NCBI GenBank assembly: GCA_001800285.1
Contig: MGVC01000001.1
Location: 39,531-103,530, forward strand
Reading direction: 5' to 3'
DNA length: 64,000 nt
Source of the DNA: Elusimicrobia bacterium RIFOXYA2_FULL_39_19
GTDB taxonomy: Bacteria; Elusimicrobiota; Endomicrobiia; CG1-02-37-114; XYA2-FULL-39-19
In this document: piece by piece, positions 1 to 8,343 of the stretch
Numbering within the stretch: the stretch's first letter is position 1
Layout: each line of letters starts with the position of its first letter
Position numbers and translations under genes: made by a program
The notes under the pieces: model-generated
Seen by the model: only the letters and a program-made list of their open reading frames with translations
Told to the model about the DNA's origin: nothing
Databases searched by the model: none

Positions 1-1
1 A

Positions 2-973
2 CCGATTGCGGTAGTAAACGGAGAGCATATATTGAAATCCGAGTATAGCAAGATTGCTGAGCCTATAATAGAGCAGTACAGGTTAGTAACGCCCAAAGCA
101 GAATTTACGGAAGAAAAACTGAAAGAACTTAAGATAAAAGTCCTGGATCAGATGATAGACGATAAATTAATTCTTCAGGAAGCGAACAAACAGAAAATCC
201 GCGCATTCAAAAAAGATATTGAAGACGGTGTAAACCAGATAAAGAAAAGATTTAAAACCGATGAAGAATTTAAAAGCGAGCTTAAAAAAGAGGGTTTAAC
301 CGAAGAAAAGTTTACAAAAAGAATTGAAGACCAGTTAAAGCAGATTAAATTGATTGATTCTGAGATAAAGGCGAAAGTAGCAGTACCTAAAGATGAAAGT
401 GTAAAAGCCCTTTTTGAAGATATCAAGTCAGCAATAGATGGCAAAGAACTTAAAGAAAAAACCGAAGAGGAAAAGAAAAATATTGATACACTTTCAAAAA
501 TGATACAAAGGGAATACGGAGAAAAAGTAAAAGCCAAACATATACTTATCAGAAGCTCAAAAGATGATGCAATGACAGACCAGATTGCCGCAAAAAAGAA
601 AATTGAAGAAATTCAGGCAAAACTTAAAAAGGATGCTGAGTTTGAGGACCTGGCAAAAGAATATTCTGAAGATACGGGCAGTGCAGATAAAGGCGGAGAC
701 CTGGGTACTTTTGGAAAAGGCGAAATGGTAAAAGAATTTGATGATGTTGTTTTTGCCATGCAGCTTGGAGACATTTCAGGTATTATTAAATCAGAATTCG
801 GATATCATATAGTTAAACTTGAAGGCAAAGAAATTGGCAGAAAACTTACTTATGATAGCATCAAAGCCTACTTAGCTGATTTTTTGCGCCAGAAAGATGC
901 AGAAAAACTGTATTCTCAATGGTTGAAAGAACTTCGCGCAAAAGCAGCCATAACAACAAATCCTATTGAATGA
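2..973 (+). CDS. SurA/PpiC-type peptidyl-prolyl isomerase (5' partial)
   Basis: Periplasmic folding factor of the SurA/PpiC parvulin family, cut by the window edge. The reading frame is open from base 2, and the first visible residues (IAVVNGEHI) match the start of the SurA N-terminal chaperone domain just after a signal peptide, so only the leader is missing. A long charged helical region (residues about 15-165) precedes a parvulin domain at about 176-275. The domain starts with AKHILIRS and contains GGDLGTFGKGEMVKEFD and FGYHIVKLEG, all hallmark parvulin segments. The likely role is isomerising prolyl bonds in exported or outer-membrane proteins. The stop codon overlaps the pdxA start (ATGA), so the two are probably translationally coupled; surA-pdxA neighbourhood is also known in proteobacteria. 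The first internal start-like codon (TTG, base 32) is not the true start. Confidence 0.9.
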   Translation, partial: PIAVVNGEHILKSEYSKIAEPIIEQYRLVTPKAEFTEEKLKELKIKVLDQMIDDKLILQEANKQKIRAFKKDIEDGVNQIKKRFKTDEEFKSELKKEGLTEEKFTKRIEDQLKQIKLIDSEIKAKVAVPKDESVKALFEDIKSAIDGKELKEKTEEEKKNIDTLSKMIQREYGEKVKAKHILIRSSKDDAMTDQIAAKKKIEEIQAKLKKDAEFEDLAKEYSEDTGSADKGGDLGTFGKGEMVKEFDDVVFAMQLGDISGIIKSEFGYHIVKLEGKEIGRKLTYDSIKAYLADFLRQKDAEKLYSQWLKELRAKAAITTNPIE

Positions 974-1962
974 AACAACTGCCTTATGTAATTGTAACCA
1001 TCGGGGATCCGGCAGGAATAGGCCCTGAAATTACAATTAAGTCTTTTATTAAAGAACCATCCTTATTAAACAAATGCCATCCGGTAATTGTTGGAGATTA
1101 CTCTGTATTACAGTGTTTTTTAAAGAAAACAAAACTGAAATACTGTGTTACTTCCGAATTTTTACCAGAAAATATTTTACCAAAAACACTAAACATAATT
1201 GACCCGGCACAAACAAAAAACCCGGGCATTTACGCTTCTCCGGGCGTTAATTCCGGCCGCGCCTCCTTAGCATACATTAATCTTGCCCTGGAAATAATAA
1301 ACAAGCTGAAACATAATAGTAATACAAAATGCTCTCTGGTTACTGCACCGGTATCCAAAGAATTAATTTCTGGAACCGGTATGATTTTTAACGGCCATAC
1401 AGAATATTTGGCTGAAAAGACGAATACAAAAACTGTTGCAATGCTTATGATTTCAGAAAAATATAGAGTTTTGCTTGCAACCAGGCATATACCGTTAATT
1501 AATGTTGCAGAAAACCTGACACAAGAGCTATTAATTGAACAATGTTCTATCGCTTATAAAGCAATGAATGATATTTTAAAAATAAAAAACCCGGAAATAT
1601 TTGTATGCGGTTTAAACCCTCATTGCGGTGAAAACGGGAAAATAGGCACTGAAGAAAAAACTATAGTAGTACCTGCAATTAAAAAAATGAAAGCCGTTGG
1701 AATGAACATTTCAGGACCAATGCCGTCGGAATATGCTTTTTTAAGGGCAGATAAAAATTCGCTTATTGTTACTTTGTATCATGACCAGGCTATGCAGCCT
1801 TTGCGGTTAATGTGCGGTATGAAGTTTGTAAATGCCACCTGCGGATTATCGTTTCTGCGTGTATCCCCGGCACACGGTACTGCTTTTGATATAGCCGGTA
1901 GAAACCGTGCAAATCCGGACAGTATGATTGAGGCAATTAAATTTGCAGCAGCTTATAATTGA
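970..1962 (+). CDS. pdxA: 4-hydroxythreonine-4-phosphate dehydrogenase PdxA
   Basis: NAD-dependent oxidation and decarboxylation of 4-phosphohydroxy-L-threonine in the DXP-dependent route to vitamin B6. The 330-residue length is normal. Family signatures are GDPAGIGPEI near residue 13, and three histidine-containing metal-site segments: NGHTEYLAEKT (about 140), NPHCGENG (about 216) and LYHDQAMQPLR (about 268). The C-terminus carries SPAHGTAFDIAG. The start overlaps the stop of the upstream isomerase gene by four bases. The end is overlapped by the next gene, which fits one compact operon. No PdxJ partner is seen in this window. Cytoplasmic. Confidence 0.95.
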   Translation: MKQLPYVIVTIGDPAGIGPEITIKSFIKEPSLLNKCHPVIVGDYSVLQCFLKKTKLKYCVTSEFLPENILPKTLNIIDPAQTKNPGIYASPGVNSGRASLAYINLALEIINKLKHNSNTKCSLVTAPVSKELISGTGMIFNGHTEYLAEKTNTKTVAMLMISEKYRVLLATRHIPLINVAENLTQELLIEQCSIAYKAMNDILKIKNPEIFVCGLNPHCGENGKIGTEEKTIVVPAIKKMKAVGMNISGPMPSEYAFLRADKNSLIVTLYHDQAMQPLRLMCGMKFVNATCGLSFLRVSPAHGTAFDIAGRNRANPDSMIEAIKFAAAYN

Positions 1963-2383
1963 ACCATTAAACCGTTCGCATATACCCCAGATTATTGAGA
2001 TTGAAAAACAATCGTTTCCTGACCCCTGGACAGAAGAAAAGTTCATTCAGGAAATTGATTTGAAATTTTCACACTTTTACGTTGCAAAAGTAAATGATGA
2101 AATAGCAGGTTATGCCGGTTTCTGGCACATTACGGAAGAAGCCAATATAGTAAATATAGCTGTAAAGAAAGCTTATCGCAGGCAGGGAATAGGAAAGAAC
2201 CTGCTTGAATACCTTATAGAATCCGCAAAACAAAAAAAAATATCAGATATGTATCTTGAGGTCAGGCTGAAAAACACAACGGCGCAGGAATTATATAAAA
2301 AGTACGGTTTTGAAGTTTGTTTTACAAGAAAGAAGTATTATAATGATGATGACGGCCTGATAATGTATAAAAAAATATCATGA
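1928..2383 (+). CDS. rimI: GNAT acetyltransferase, RimI-like
   Basis: GNAT-fold N-acetyltransferase most like RimI, which acetylates the N-terminal alanine of ribosomal protein S18. The 151 residues have an early IEKQSFPDPW segment, a central beta strand (NIVNIAVKKAYR), the acetyl-CoA loop RRQGIGKNLL at about 86-95, and the late LEVRLKNTTAQELYKKYGF stretch typical of RimI. The start is TTG inside pdxA, giving a 35-base overlap; a second TTG five codons later is also possible, and no ATG fits. The stop overlaps the next start (ATGA). RimI substrate specificity cannot be proved from sequence, so another protein acetyltransferase is possible. Confidence 0.8.
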   Translation: MRQLNLQQLIIEPLNRSHIPQIIEIEKQSFPDPWTEEKFIQEIDLKFSHFYVAKVNDEIAGYAGFWHITEEANIVNIAVKKAYRRQGIGKNLLEYLIESAKQKKISDMYLEVRLKNTTAQELYKKYGFEVCFTRKKYYNDDDGLIMYKKIS

Positions 2384-3945
2384 AAACAAAAATTGGTTTA
2401 ATTATTGTGTTGTTTATTGCGGTTATTTCAATCCCGGGTTTTTCATTAGAATCCGGCGCGAAAAAATATGAATCATACCTGCATTACCTGCAGGGCATAA
2501 TATTTTTGCGCAATAATGAAATTGCTAAAGCCCAGTATGAACTTGAAAAAACAATTGATTTTGATAAAAATGCCGCTCCTGCCTACAAAGAATTGATATC
2601 CATCTATATTAATATAGGAAACGTTTCAAAGGCTCAGATGCTGGCGAAACGGCTGAAAAACATATCTGAAAACCAGGATACAAAAATGTTTTTGGGCGGA
2701 TATTATGTCTATGCCGGGGATACTACGAGTGCAATAACCCAGTATGAAGAAATATTAAAAAAAAGTCCCGATAATATAGACTCAATTCTAATGCTGGCAG
2801 GAATATATTCTGAAATAAATCCGGAAAAGTCTTTAAATTTCTGGGATAAATTTATTTCATATAAGCCGGATTCAAGCGAAGCTTATTTAAGAAAGTCAGT
2901 AGTACAGCGTAAATTAAAATTATTGGAAGATGCTAAAAAAAGCCTGATAAAAGCGATAGAAATAAAACCAGATGACTTGTTAACGCATGTTGCATTATCG
3001 GAAATATATCAGGATGAACAACAGTATGCTTTAGCCGGAGAAGAACTATATAAATGTACCGTATTTGAAAATGAAAATTATGCGTTATATATACGTGCAG
3101 GAGAGATGTTTGTCCTTGCAAATGATATGGAGCGCGCAGAGTCAATTTTCAAGGAATCACTGAAGGTTTCCAAGGATGACCCGCTGGTATATTATTGGCT
3201 CGGTTTATTGTATGAAAGCAGAAAAGACTGGGGTAAAGCTGTTGAATACATGGAAAAATCTATATCCGGAAAACCAGACGTTACCAGTTTTTTAAAACTA
3301 AGTTATTTCTATACGCAAAAAAATGATTCAAAAAAAGCAATCAAAGCTCTTGAAAGAGCGCAGAAATTTGACCCTAAAAGCCCGGAAATACAGTTTTTTC
3401 TGGGTCTTGGCTATTTGGACAAAAAACAAAGAAGTAAATCAATAAAACATTTAAAGAAAGCTCTTGAACTAAACCCGGAATTAGTAGATGCCTATTATTA
3501 TCTTGGCACGATTTACGAACAAAACAATAAAATAGACGAATCGATAAAATGTTTTATAACACTTTTGCAATATGACCCTAAAAATGCGGTAGCAATGAAT
3601 TATTTAGGCTATACAATGGCAGACAGGAACATGAATCTTGATGAATCTGAAGAGCTTATAAAAAAAGCTCTGGCCCAAGACCCTGAAAACGGGGCTTATC
3701 TGGACTCTCTTGGCTGGGTTTATTTTAAAAAGGGCAAATATGCTGAAGCAAAAGCTGAGATATTGAAAGCTTCTGAAAAGGTAAAAGACCCGGTAATCTT
3801 TGAACATCTGGGTGACATAGAAGAAGTATTAGGTAATATTGAAAGTGCAATTGAAAATTATAAAAAAGCAATTTTTTTTACTCCTCAAAGTAAAATCCTG
3901 AAAAAGAAAATAAAAAAACTCGAAAAAAAGATAAACAGTAAATAG
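2380..3945 (+). CDS. Exported TPR-repeat protein
   Basis: 521 residues with an N-terminal hydrophobic signal sequence (residues about 4-22, lysines ahead of it) followed by about a dozen tetratricopeptide repeats running almost to the C-terminus. The repeats show the usual W/L-G-Y-A-F-P spacing, for example LGLGYLDKKQRSKSIKHLKK and YLGTIYEQNNKIDESIKCF. The tail is a lysine-rich helix (KKKIKKLEKKINSK). TPR arrays are protein-binding scaffolds; here the protein should sit in the periplasm or on the envelope, in keeping with the folding factor encoded earlier in the same operon. The start overlaps the preceding stop by four bases. No enzyme domain is visible and the binding partner is unknown. 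Confidence 0.85.
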   Translation: MKTKIGLIIVLFIAVISIPGFSLESGAKKYESYLHYLQGIIFLRNNEIAKAQYELEKTIDFDKNAAPAYKELISIYINIGNVSKAQMLAKRLKNISENQDTKMFLGGYYVYAGDTTSAITQYEEILKKSPDNIDSILMLAGIYSEINPEKSLNFWDKFISYKPDSSEAYLRKSVVQRKLKLLEDAKKSLIKAIEIKPDDLLTHVALSEIYQDEQQYALAGEELYKCTVFENENYALYIRAGEMFVLANDMERAESIFKESLKVSKDDPLVYYWLGLLYESRKDWGKAVEYMEKSISGKPDVTSFLKLSYFYTQKNDSKKAIKALERAQKFDPKSPEIQFFLGLGYLDKKQRSKSIKHLKKALELNPELVDAYYYLGTIYEQNNKIDESIKCFITLLQYDPKNAVAMNYLGYTMADRNMNLDESEELIKKALAQDPENGAYLDSLGWVYFKKGKYAEAKAEILKASEKVKDPVIFEHLGDIEEVLGNIESAIENYKKAIFFTPQSKILKKKIKKLEKKINSK

Positions 3946-3960
3946 CCTGTATAAAAAATC

Positions 3961-4833
3961 ATGAAGTTAAAAGCTCCCGCAAAAGTAAACCTTTTTCTTG
4001 AAATAACCGGCAAAAGAAAAGACGGTTATCACACCCTCAACACGGTATTTCAAACCATTTCACTATTTGATGAAATACAGATTAGCAAAAACGGTACAGG
4101 AAAAATTGAACTAATCTGCAAATGGCTAAAAAATGAACCTGTAAATGAGCTGCCTCCAGAAAAAAATATTTGTTACAAAGCGGCTTCACTTCTAAAAGAA
4201 ACGCTTAAAGAAAAAAACGGAGCAAAAATTAAACTAATAAAACGAATTCCTTCAGGTGCCGGCCTTGGCGGCGGGTCATCTGATGCCGGTGTTTTATTAA
4301 AGGGCCTTTTAAATTTCTGGAAAAGAAAATTGTCTCAGAAAAAACTCAACAGTCTTGCTTTAAAATTTGGCGCAGATGTGCCATTTTTTTTAAAAGGAGG
4401 ATGTTGCCTGGCCTCCGGAATAGGTGAAAAACTTACTTCTTTAAAGACAAAATGGGACCGTGACCCGCTATTTCTGGTTCTGGTAAAACCCAATTACTCA
4501 AAATCCACACAAAATATATATTCAAAATATGATGATTTAACTAATAAAAGTGATTTGACTTATGTCAATAATATTTCTAAAATAAAAGAACACGACCGGG
4601 TGGGTTTAGACGATATTGTATTAGTAAATCACCTGGAAAATGTAGTTTTTAATGAGCATCCTGATCTTAGAAAAATAAAACGATTCCTCCAATCTTCGGG
4701 AGCAGTTAAAAGTTTAATGTCTGGCAGCGGAACAACGGTTTTCGGTATATATCGCAGGGAAGTTATTGCACGGAAAGCGGCAAGGGAGCTTAAGGATAAC
4801 AAACTCAGTACATGGGTAGTGCATACTATTTAG
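3961..4833 (+). CDS. ispE: 4-diphosphocytidyl-2-C-methyl-D-erythritol kinase IspE
   Basis: GHMP-family kinase that phosphorylates CDP-methylerythritol in the non-mevalonate (MEP) isoprenoid pathway. The 290 residues include the N-terminal KAPAKVNLFLEI with the conserved lysine, the ATP-binding glycine-rich loop PSGAGLGGGSSDAG at 97-110, the catalytic aspartate segment FGADVPFFLKGG (about 137), and the C-terminal SGSGTTVFGIY (about 254). It follows the TPR gene by 15 bases and precedes spoVG by 11 bases. An ispE-spoVG pairing is seen in Gram-positive and several candidate-phylum genomes. Confidence 0.95.
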   Translation: MKLKAPAKVNLFLEITGKRKDGYHTLNTVFQTISLFDEIQISKNGTGKIELICKWLKNEPVNELPPEKNICYKAASLLKETLKEKNGAKIKLIKRIPSGAGLGGGSSDAGVLLKGLLNFWKRKLSQKKLNSLALKFGADVPFFLKGGCCLASGIGEKLTSLKTKWDRDPLFLVLVKPNYSKSTQNIYSKYDDLTNKSDLTYVNNISKIKEHDRVGLDDIVLVNHLENVVFNEHPDLRKIKRFLQSSGAVKSLMSGSGTTVFGIYRREVIARKAARELKDNKLSTWVVHTI

Positions 4834-4844
4834 CGGAGGTAGCC

Positions 4845-5108
4845 ATGGAAATAACTGAAGTTAGGATTACTCCAAGACCTGAAGAAAAGCTTAAGGCCTA
4901 CGTAGACATTACACTTGATAGTTGTTTTGTTGTGCACAACATACGTATAGTTAAACTGGAAAAAGGGCTCCGTGTATTTATGCCAGCAAGAAAAAAAGAA
5001 GACGGAACTTATAAAGAAATTGCCCACCCGATAACCAGCGATTTCCGCAAAAGACTTGAAGAGAAAATACTTGCGGCCTACGAAACCAAAAGCAAGGAAA
5101 TTGCTTGA
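4845..5108 (+). CDS. spoVG: SpoVG family protein
   Basis: 87-residue SpoVG-family protein, a small site-specific nucleic-acid-binding regulator first described in sporulating Firmicutes and found in many non-sporulators. It begins MEITEVRITPR and has the family's VKLEKGLRVFMPARK and HPITSDFRKRLEEKIL segments. The start is set at the ATG preceded by the strong ribosome site GGAGG eight bases upstream; a longer in-frame extension begins inside ispE and lacks family similarity. No sporulation gene is seen in the window, so a general regulatory role is more likely. Confidence 0.93.
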   Translation: MEITEVRITPRPEEKLKAYVDITLDSCFVVHNIRIVKLEKGLRVFMPARKKEDGTYKEIAHPITSDFRKRLEEKILAAYETKSKEIA

Positions 5109-5133
5109 CATCCACGAATTTATTTGCTAAATT
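5105..5133 (+). promoter_or_regulatory. Sigma70-type promoter for secE-nusG-rplKA
   Basis: TTGACA at 5105-5110, a 17-base spacer, then TAAATT (4/6 to consensus) at 5128-5133. The box overlaps the spoVG stop codon and lies just ahead of secE, where a promoter for the translocase/ribosomal-protein operon is expected. Sequence match only. Confidence 0.55.
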
Positions 5134-5144
5134 CTTAACTCATT

Positions 5145-5342
5145 ATGGAATATATTAATAAGGCTATTCAATTTCTTAAAGAAGTTATAAATGAATTTAG
5201 AAAGGTCAGTTGGCTTTCTAAAAAAGAGGTTGTGGCAACTACTATTGTTGTTATAATTTTTATGCTGGTAGTGTCGTTATATGTCGGTGTAATTGATTTT
5301 ATTCTTTCACGTATATTGGGAATTTTTCTTGGAGGTAGGTAA
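5145..5342 (+). CDS. secE: Preprotein translocase subunit SecE
   Basis: 65-residue short-form SecE, the small inner-membrane subunit of the SecYEG channel. It has the conserved amphipathic helix FLKEVINEFRKVSWLSKKEV (residues 10-29) followed by a single transmembrane segment (about 32-55). This is the minimal one-TM form common outside the gamma-proteobacteria. It lies directly before nusG, sharing one base with its start region, as in most bacteria; no tRNA-Trp or rpmG precedes it here. Confidence 0.93.
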   Translation: MEYINKAIQFLKEVINEFRKVSWLSKKEVVATTIVVIIFMLVVSLYVGVIDFILSRILGIFLGGR

Positions 5343-5866
5343 TGAGCCGGGGTTGGTATATTATCAGAACACGCTCTGAATACGAAAAAAAAGTTAAGCA
5401 GGCAATAGATAAAACCGTTGAAAATTTAGGTTTGGGTTCAAGAATATTTCAGGTTGTAGTTCCGCATGAAGAAGTGGTAGAACTTCGCAGAAATAAAAAG
5501 TATGTTAAAACCAGGCCCTTTTTTACGGGTTATGTTTTTATAGATATGGATTTAGACCAAGATACTTACTGGGTAGTAAAAAATACTTCCGGAGTAAGTG
5601 GATTTCTTGGCGGAACAGCACCGATCCCCATGCCGGAAGATGAAGTAAAAAACCTCATCACCGTTATGGAAAGCCCCATGCAGGTCAAACCGGCAATTAC
5701 CTTTGAAAAAGATGAAACAGTAAGAATAATAGACGGTCCATTTGCTCATTTTATGGGTGTAGTTGAAGAAATAAATGAAGAAAAAGGCAAATTGAAAGTT
5801 ATGGTAACAATATTTGGTCGTTCCACACCGGTCGAATTGAATTTCTTCCAGGTTGAAAAAATATAG
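5342..5866 (+). CDS. nusG: Transcription termination/antitermination factor NusG
   Basis: 174 residues with an N-terminal NGN domain beginning WYIIRTRSEYEKKVKQAI, including the FFTGYVFIDMDL and SGVSGFLGG segments, and a C-terminal KOW motif at about 124-150 (ETVRIIDGPFAHFMGVVEEI). NusG binds the RNA polymerase clamp, suppresses pausing and links transcription with Rho or ribosomes. It is a normal length and sits in the classical secE-nusG-rplK order. Confidence 0.96.
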   Translation: MSRGWYIIRTRSEYEKKVKQAIDKTVENLGLGSRIFQVVVPHEEVVELRRNKKYVKTRPFFTGYVFIDMDLDQDTYWVVKNTSGVSGFLGGTAPIPMPEDEVKNLITVMESPMQVKPAITFEKDETVRIIDGPFAHFMGVVEEINEEKGKLKVMVTIFGRSTPVELNFFQVEKI

Positions 5867-5884
5867 ATATTACGGAGACAGTAT

Positions 5885-6316
5885 ATGGCATCAAAAAAAG
5901 TTAAAACGCAAATTAAACTGCAAATTCCAGCAGGCGCTGCAAACCCTGCCCCACCGGTAGGTCCTGCCCTCGGCCAGCATGGTGTAAACATAATGGAATT
6001 CTGCAATCAGTTTAATGCAAGAACAAAAACCATGGAAGCAGGCATGGTTATACCAGCCGTTATAACAATATTTGAAGACAGGACTTTTACCTTCATCTTA
6101 AAGATGCCTCCTGTGTCAGCATTGCTTAAAAAAGCTGTAGGTATCGCAAAGGCCAGCGGAACACCAAACAAGAATAAAGTAGGTAAAATTACAAAGAAAC
6201 AGGTTAAAGAAATAGCAAAACAGAAAATGCCGGATTTAAATGCTGATACTGAAGAAGCAGCAATGAACATTGTTGCCGGCACAGCACGCAGTATGGGAAT
6301 AGATGTAGTAGAATAA
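5885..6316 (+). CDS. rplK: 50S ribosomal protein L11
   Basis: 143-residue L11 of the large-subunit GTPase-associated centre. It shows the N-terminal proline-rich hinge ([18 protein letters not shown]) and the C-terminal rRNA-binding domain with the GTARSMGI segment. A Shine-Dalgarno-like GGAGACAG precedes the start. Standard position after nusG. Confidence 0.97.
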   Translation: MASKKVKTQIKLQIPAGAANPAPPVGPALGQHGVNIMEFCNQFNARTKTMEAGMVIPAVITIFEDRTFTFILKMPPVSALLKKAVGIAKASGTPNKNKVGKITKKQVKEIAKQKMPDLNADTEEAAMNIVAGTARSMGIDVVE

Positions 6317-6351
6317 AAAATCAAGAATAATGATAGAATTGGAGAAATTAA

Positions 6352-7035
6352 ATGGGTAAGAGAATAGCAGAATTGAATAAACTTGTTGATAAAACTAAAC
6401 TATACACAGTAGAAGAAGCTGTGGATGTTATTAAAAAGACGGCCAAAGCAAAGTTTGATGAAACCATTGAGATACATGTAAAACTTGGTATTGATACAAA
6501 AAAAAGTGAACAGCTGATAAGAAGCACGGTTGTCCTCCCGCACGGTACCGGAAAAACCAGAAAAGTAGTAGTTATCGCAAAAGGCGAGAAAATCAAAGAA
6601 GCTGAAGCAGCAGGTGCAGATTTAGCCGGAGCGGAAGATCTTATTGAAAAAATAGGAAAAGGCTGGATGGATTTTGATATATTGGTAGCGACCCCAGATA
6701 TCATGAAAGAGCTTTCTAAATTAGGTAAGGTATTAGGGCCTAAAGGTCTTATGCCCAACCCTAAATCAGGAACAGTAACATTTGAAGTTGCCAAGGCTAT
6801 AAATGAACTCAAAGGCGGCCGTATTGAATATAAAAATGATGATGCAGGCATAATTCACAGTCTGGTAGGAAAAGCATCGTTTGAAAAGAATAATCTGATT
6901 GAAAACATAAAAACATTTGTTTCAACGGTTATCAAATCAAAACCATCTTCAGTAAAAGGTATTTACTTACAGAGTATCAGCATCTCTTCAACAATGGGTC
7001 CGGGGTTAAAACTTAATTTAACGCAGAAGTTCTAA
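6352..7035 (+). CDS. rplA: 50S ribosomal protein L1
   Basis: 227-residue L1 of the ribosomal L1 stalk. It has the expected FDETIEIHVKLGID, VVLPHGTGK and KVLGPKGLMPNPKSGTV segments. A GGAG site lies ahead of the start. Unusually, the next gene is hisG instead of rplJ, so the rplKAJL-rpoBC cluster is split here. Confidence 0.97.
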   Translation: MGKRIAELNKLVDKTKLYTVEEAVDVIKKTAKAKFDETIEIHVKLGIDTKKSEQLIRSTVVLPHGTGKTRKVVVIAKGEKIKEAEAAGADLAGAEDLIEKIGKGWMDFDILVATPDIMKELSKLGKVLGPKGLMPNPKSGTVTFEVAKAINELKGGRIEYKNDDAGIIHSLVGKASFEKNNLIENIKTFVSTVIKSKPSSVKGIYLQSISISSTMGPGLKLNLTQKF

Positions 7036-7163
7036 ACGGTTAAAAATTTCCGGCAGTATTACCACCTTTATAAAACCATCAATTCACAACTCTGTCATGT
7101 GTCATGTTTATGTGTAAGGTAGATGTTACAGATTGTTTTAATTCATTATTTTTCAGCAGTATT

Positions 7164-7191
7164 TTGTCCGTCATTAGTGACATATTATAAA
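7164..7191 (+). promoter_or_regulatory. Candidate promoter upstream of hisG
   Basis: The roughly 400-base gap between rplA and hisG holds TTGTCC (7164-7169), a 16-base spacer and TATAAA (7186-7191). This would start a transcript covering the small 54-codon frame and hisG. No clear terminator for the ribosomal operon was found in the gap. Motif match only. Confidence 0.35.
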
Positions 7192-7266
7192 TATTTTGGT
7201 AAACTATGTGTATAAGTACAACAAGCGGTCTGTTAAATACGTGTGTTATACTTAAGGATGCATAAA

Positions 7267-7431
7267 ATGCAGGCAAGAAATTCATTTAAAAATATAAATA
7301 TTTTGCAGAGAAAAGCCGGGAAAAACAAATTTCCACATCTACAGCAAAATAAAAACACCAAAACGGGTATTTTCGGCAATAACGGAAAAAAAATAGAATT
7401 CAGTAATTTTTTATCAAAGAAAGGAAAATAA
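7267..7431 (+). CDS. Possible 54-residue basic leader ORF before hisG
   Basis: An ATG preceded by AAGG nine bases upstream opens a 54-codon frame rich in Asn, Lys and Gln (begins MQARNSFKNINILQRKAGKN) whose stop codon sits directly against the hisG ATG. No recognised domain. It has no histidine run (a single His), so it is not a classical his attenuator peptide. It could be a real small basic protein, a coupling leader, or chance. Confidence 0.3.
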   Translation: MQARNSFKNINILQRKAGKNKFPHLQQNKNTKTGIFGNNGKKIEFSNFLSKKGK

Positions 7432-8304
7432 ATGAATAAACTAAAAATTGGTTTACCAAAAGGAAGTCTTCAGGAATCAACCTTTGAATTATTTCGTAAG
7501 GCAGGTATAAAGATTTATGCAGATTCCCGCTCCTACAGGCCTTCGTGCGATGATAGCGAACTTGATATTACCCTGGTGCGCGCACAGGAAATCCCTAGAT
7601 ATGTTGATGAAAAAGTATTTGACTGCGGGGTAACCGGCTTGGACTGGATAGTGGAAACAGATGCCAAGGTAAAGGAAATCTGTGAATTGCTTTATGCAAA
7701 AAGCGGTTTCCGTCCAGTAAGATGGGTTCTTGCCGTGCCGGAAAACTCAAAAATAAAATCAGTAAAAGACCTTAAAGGAAAAAGAATCGCAACAGAACTG
7801 GTTAACGTGGTAAAAAAATATCTGAAAAAAAACAAAGTGAGCGCTGATGTAGAGTTTTCCTGGGGAGCAACAGAAGTTAAAGCCCCGGACCTTTGCGACG
7901 CTATAGTAGAATTAACAGAAACCGGCAGTTCTTTAAGAGCAAACAAACTGCGTATTGTTGAAGAAGTGCTTGTTTCTACAACACGCCTGATTGCAAATAA
8001 CGATTCCATAAAAGATGCCTGGAAAAGAGATAAAATTGAAAATTTGGCGATCCTGCTTAAAGGTGCCTTGGCAGCAGAGAGCATGGTAGGCCTTAAAATG
8101 AACATCCAGGAAAATACTTTAGATAAGATTCTTGATATATTACCAGCATTAAAAAGACCTACAATCAGCCATTTGACATTAAAAGGCTGGGTTGCACTGG
8201 AAGTAATACTAGATGAAAGCGAAGTAAAAGTAATAATTCCCAAACTTAAAAGAGCTGGCGCACAGGGTATTATTGAATATCCTTTGAATAAAGTTATACC
8301 ATAA
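7432..8304 (+). CDS. hisG: ATP phosphoribosyltransferase HisG (long form)
   Basis: First enzyme of histidine biosynthesis, joining ATP and PRPP. The 290 residues place it in the long HisG(L) class with a C-terminal ACT-like regulatory domain, which does not need HisZ. Visible signatures are the start [18 protein letters not shown], the [10 protein letters not shown] segment, the PRPP-site region [18 protein letters not shown] (about 160), and the C-terminal domain from about residue 205 ([20 protein letters not shown]). GGAAA precedes the ATG. No other his gene lies nearby, so histidine genes are scattered in this genome. Confidence 0.95.
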   Translation: MNKLKIGLPKGSLQESTFELFRKAGIKIYADSRSYRPSCDDSELDITLVRAQEIPRYVDEKVFDCGVTGLDWIVETDAKVKEICELLYAKSGFRPVRWVLAVPENSKIKSVKDLKGKRIATELVNVVKKYLKKNKVSADVEFSWGATEVKAPDLCDAIVELTETGSSLRANKLRIVEEVLVSTTRLIANNDSIKDAWKRDKIENLAILLKGALAAESMVGLKMNIQENTLDKILDILPALKRPTISHLTLKGWVALEVILDESEVKVIIPKLKRAGAQGIIEYPLNKVIP

Positions 8305-8343
8305 CAAATGTTCTATAAAATACTTTCCTAAATAAGAGGTATA

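Noticed and set aside
6348..6851. Long reverse-strand frame over rplA
   Set aside because: Shadow of a certain ribosomal protein gene; composition is serine/isoleucine-rich as expected for antisense of AT-rich coding DNA.
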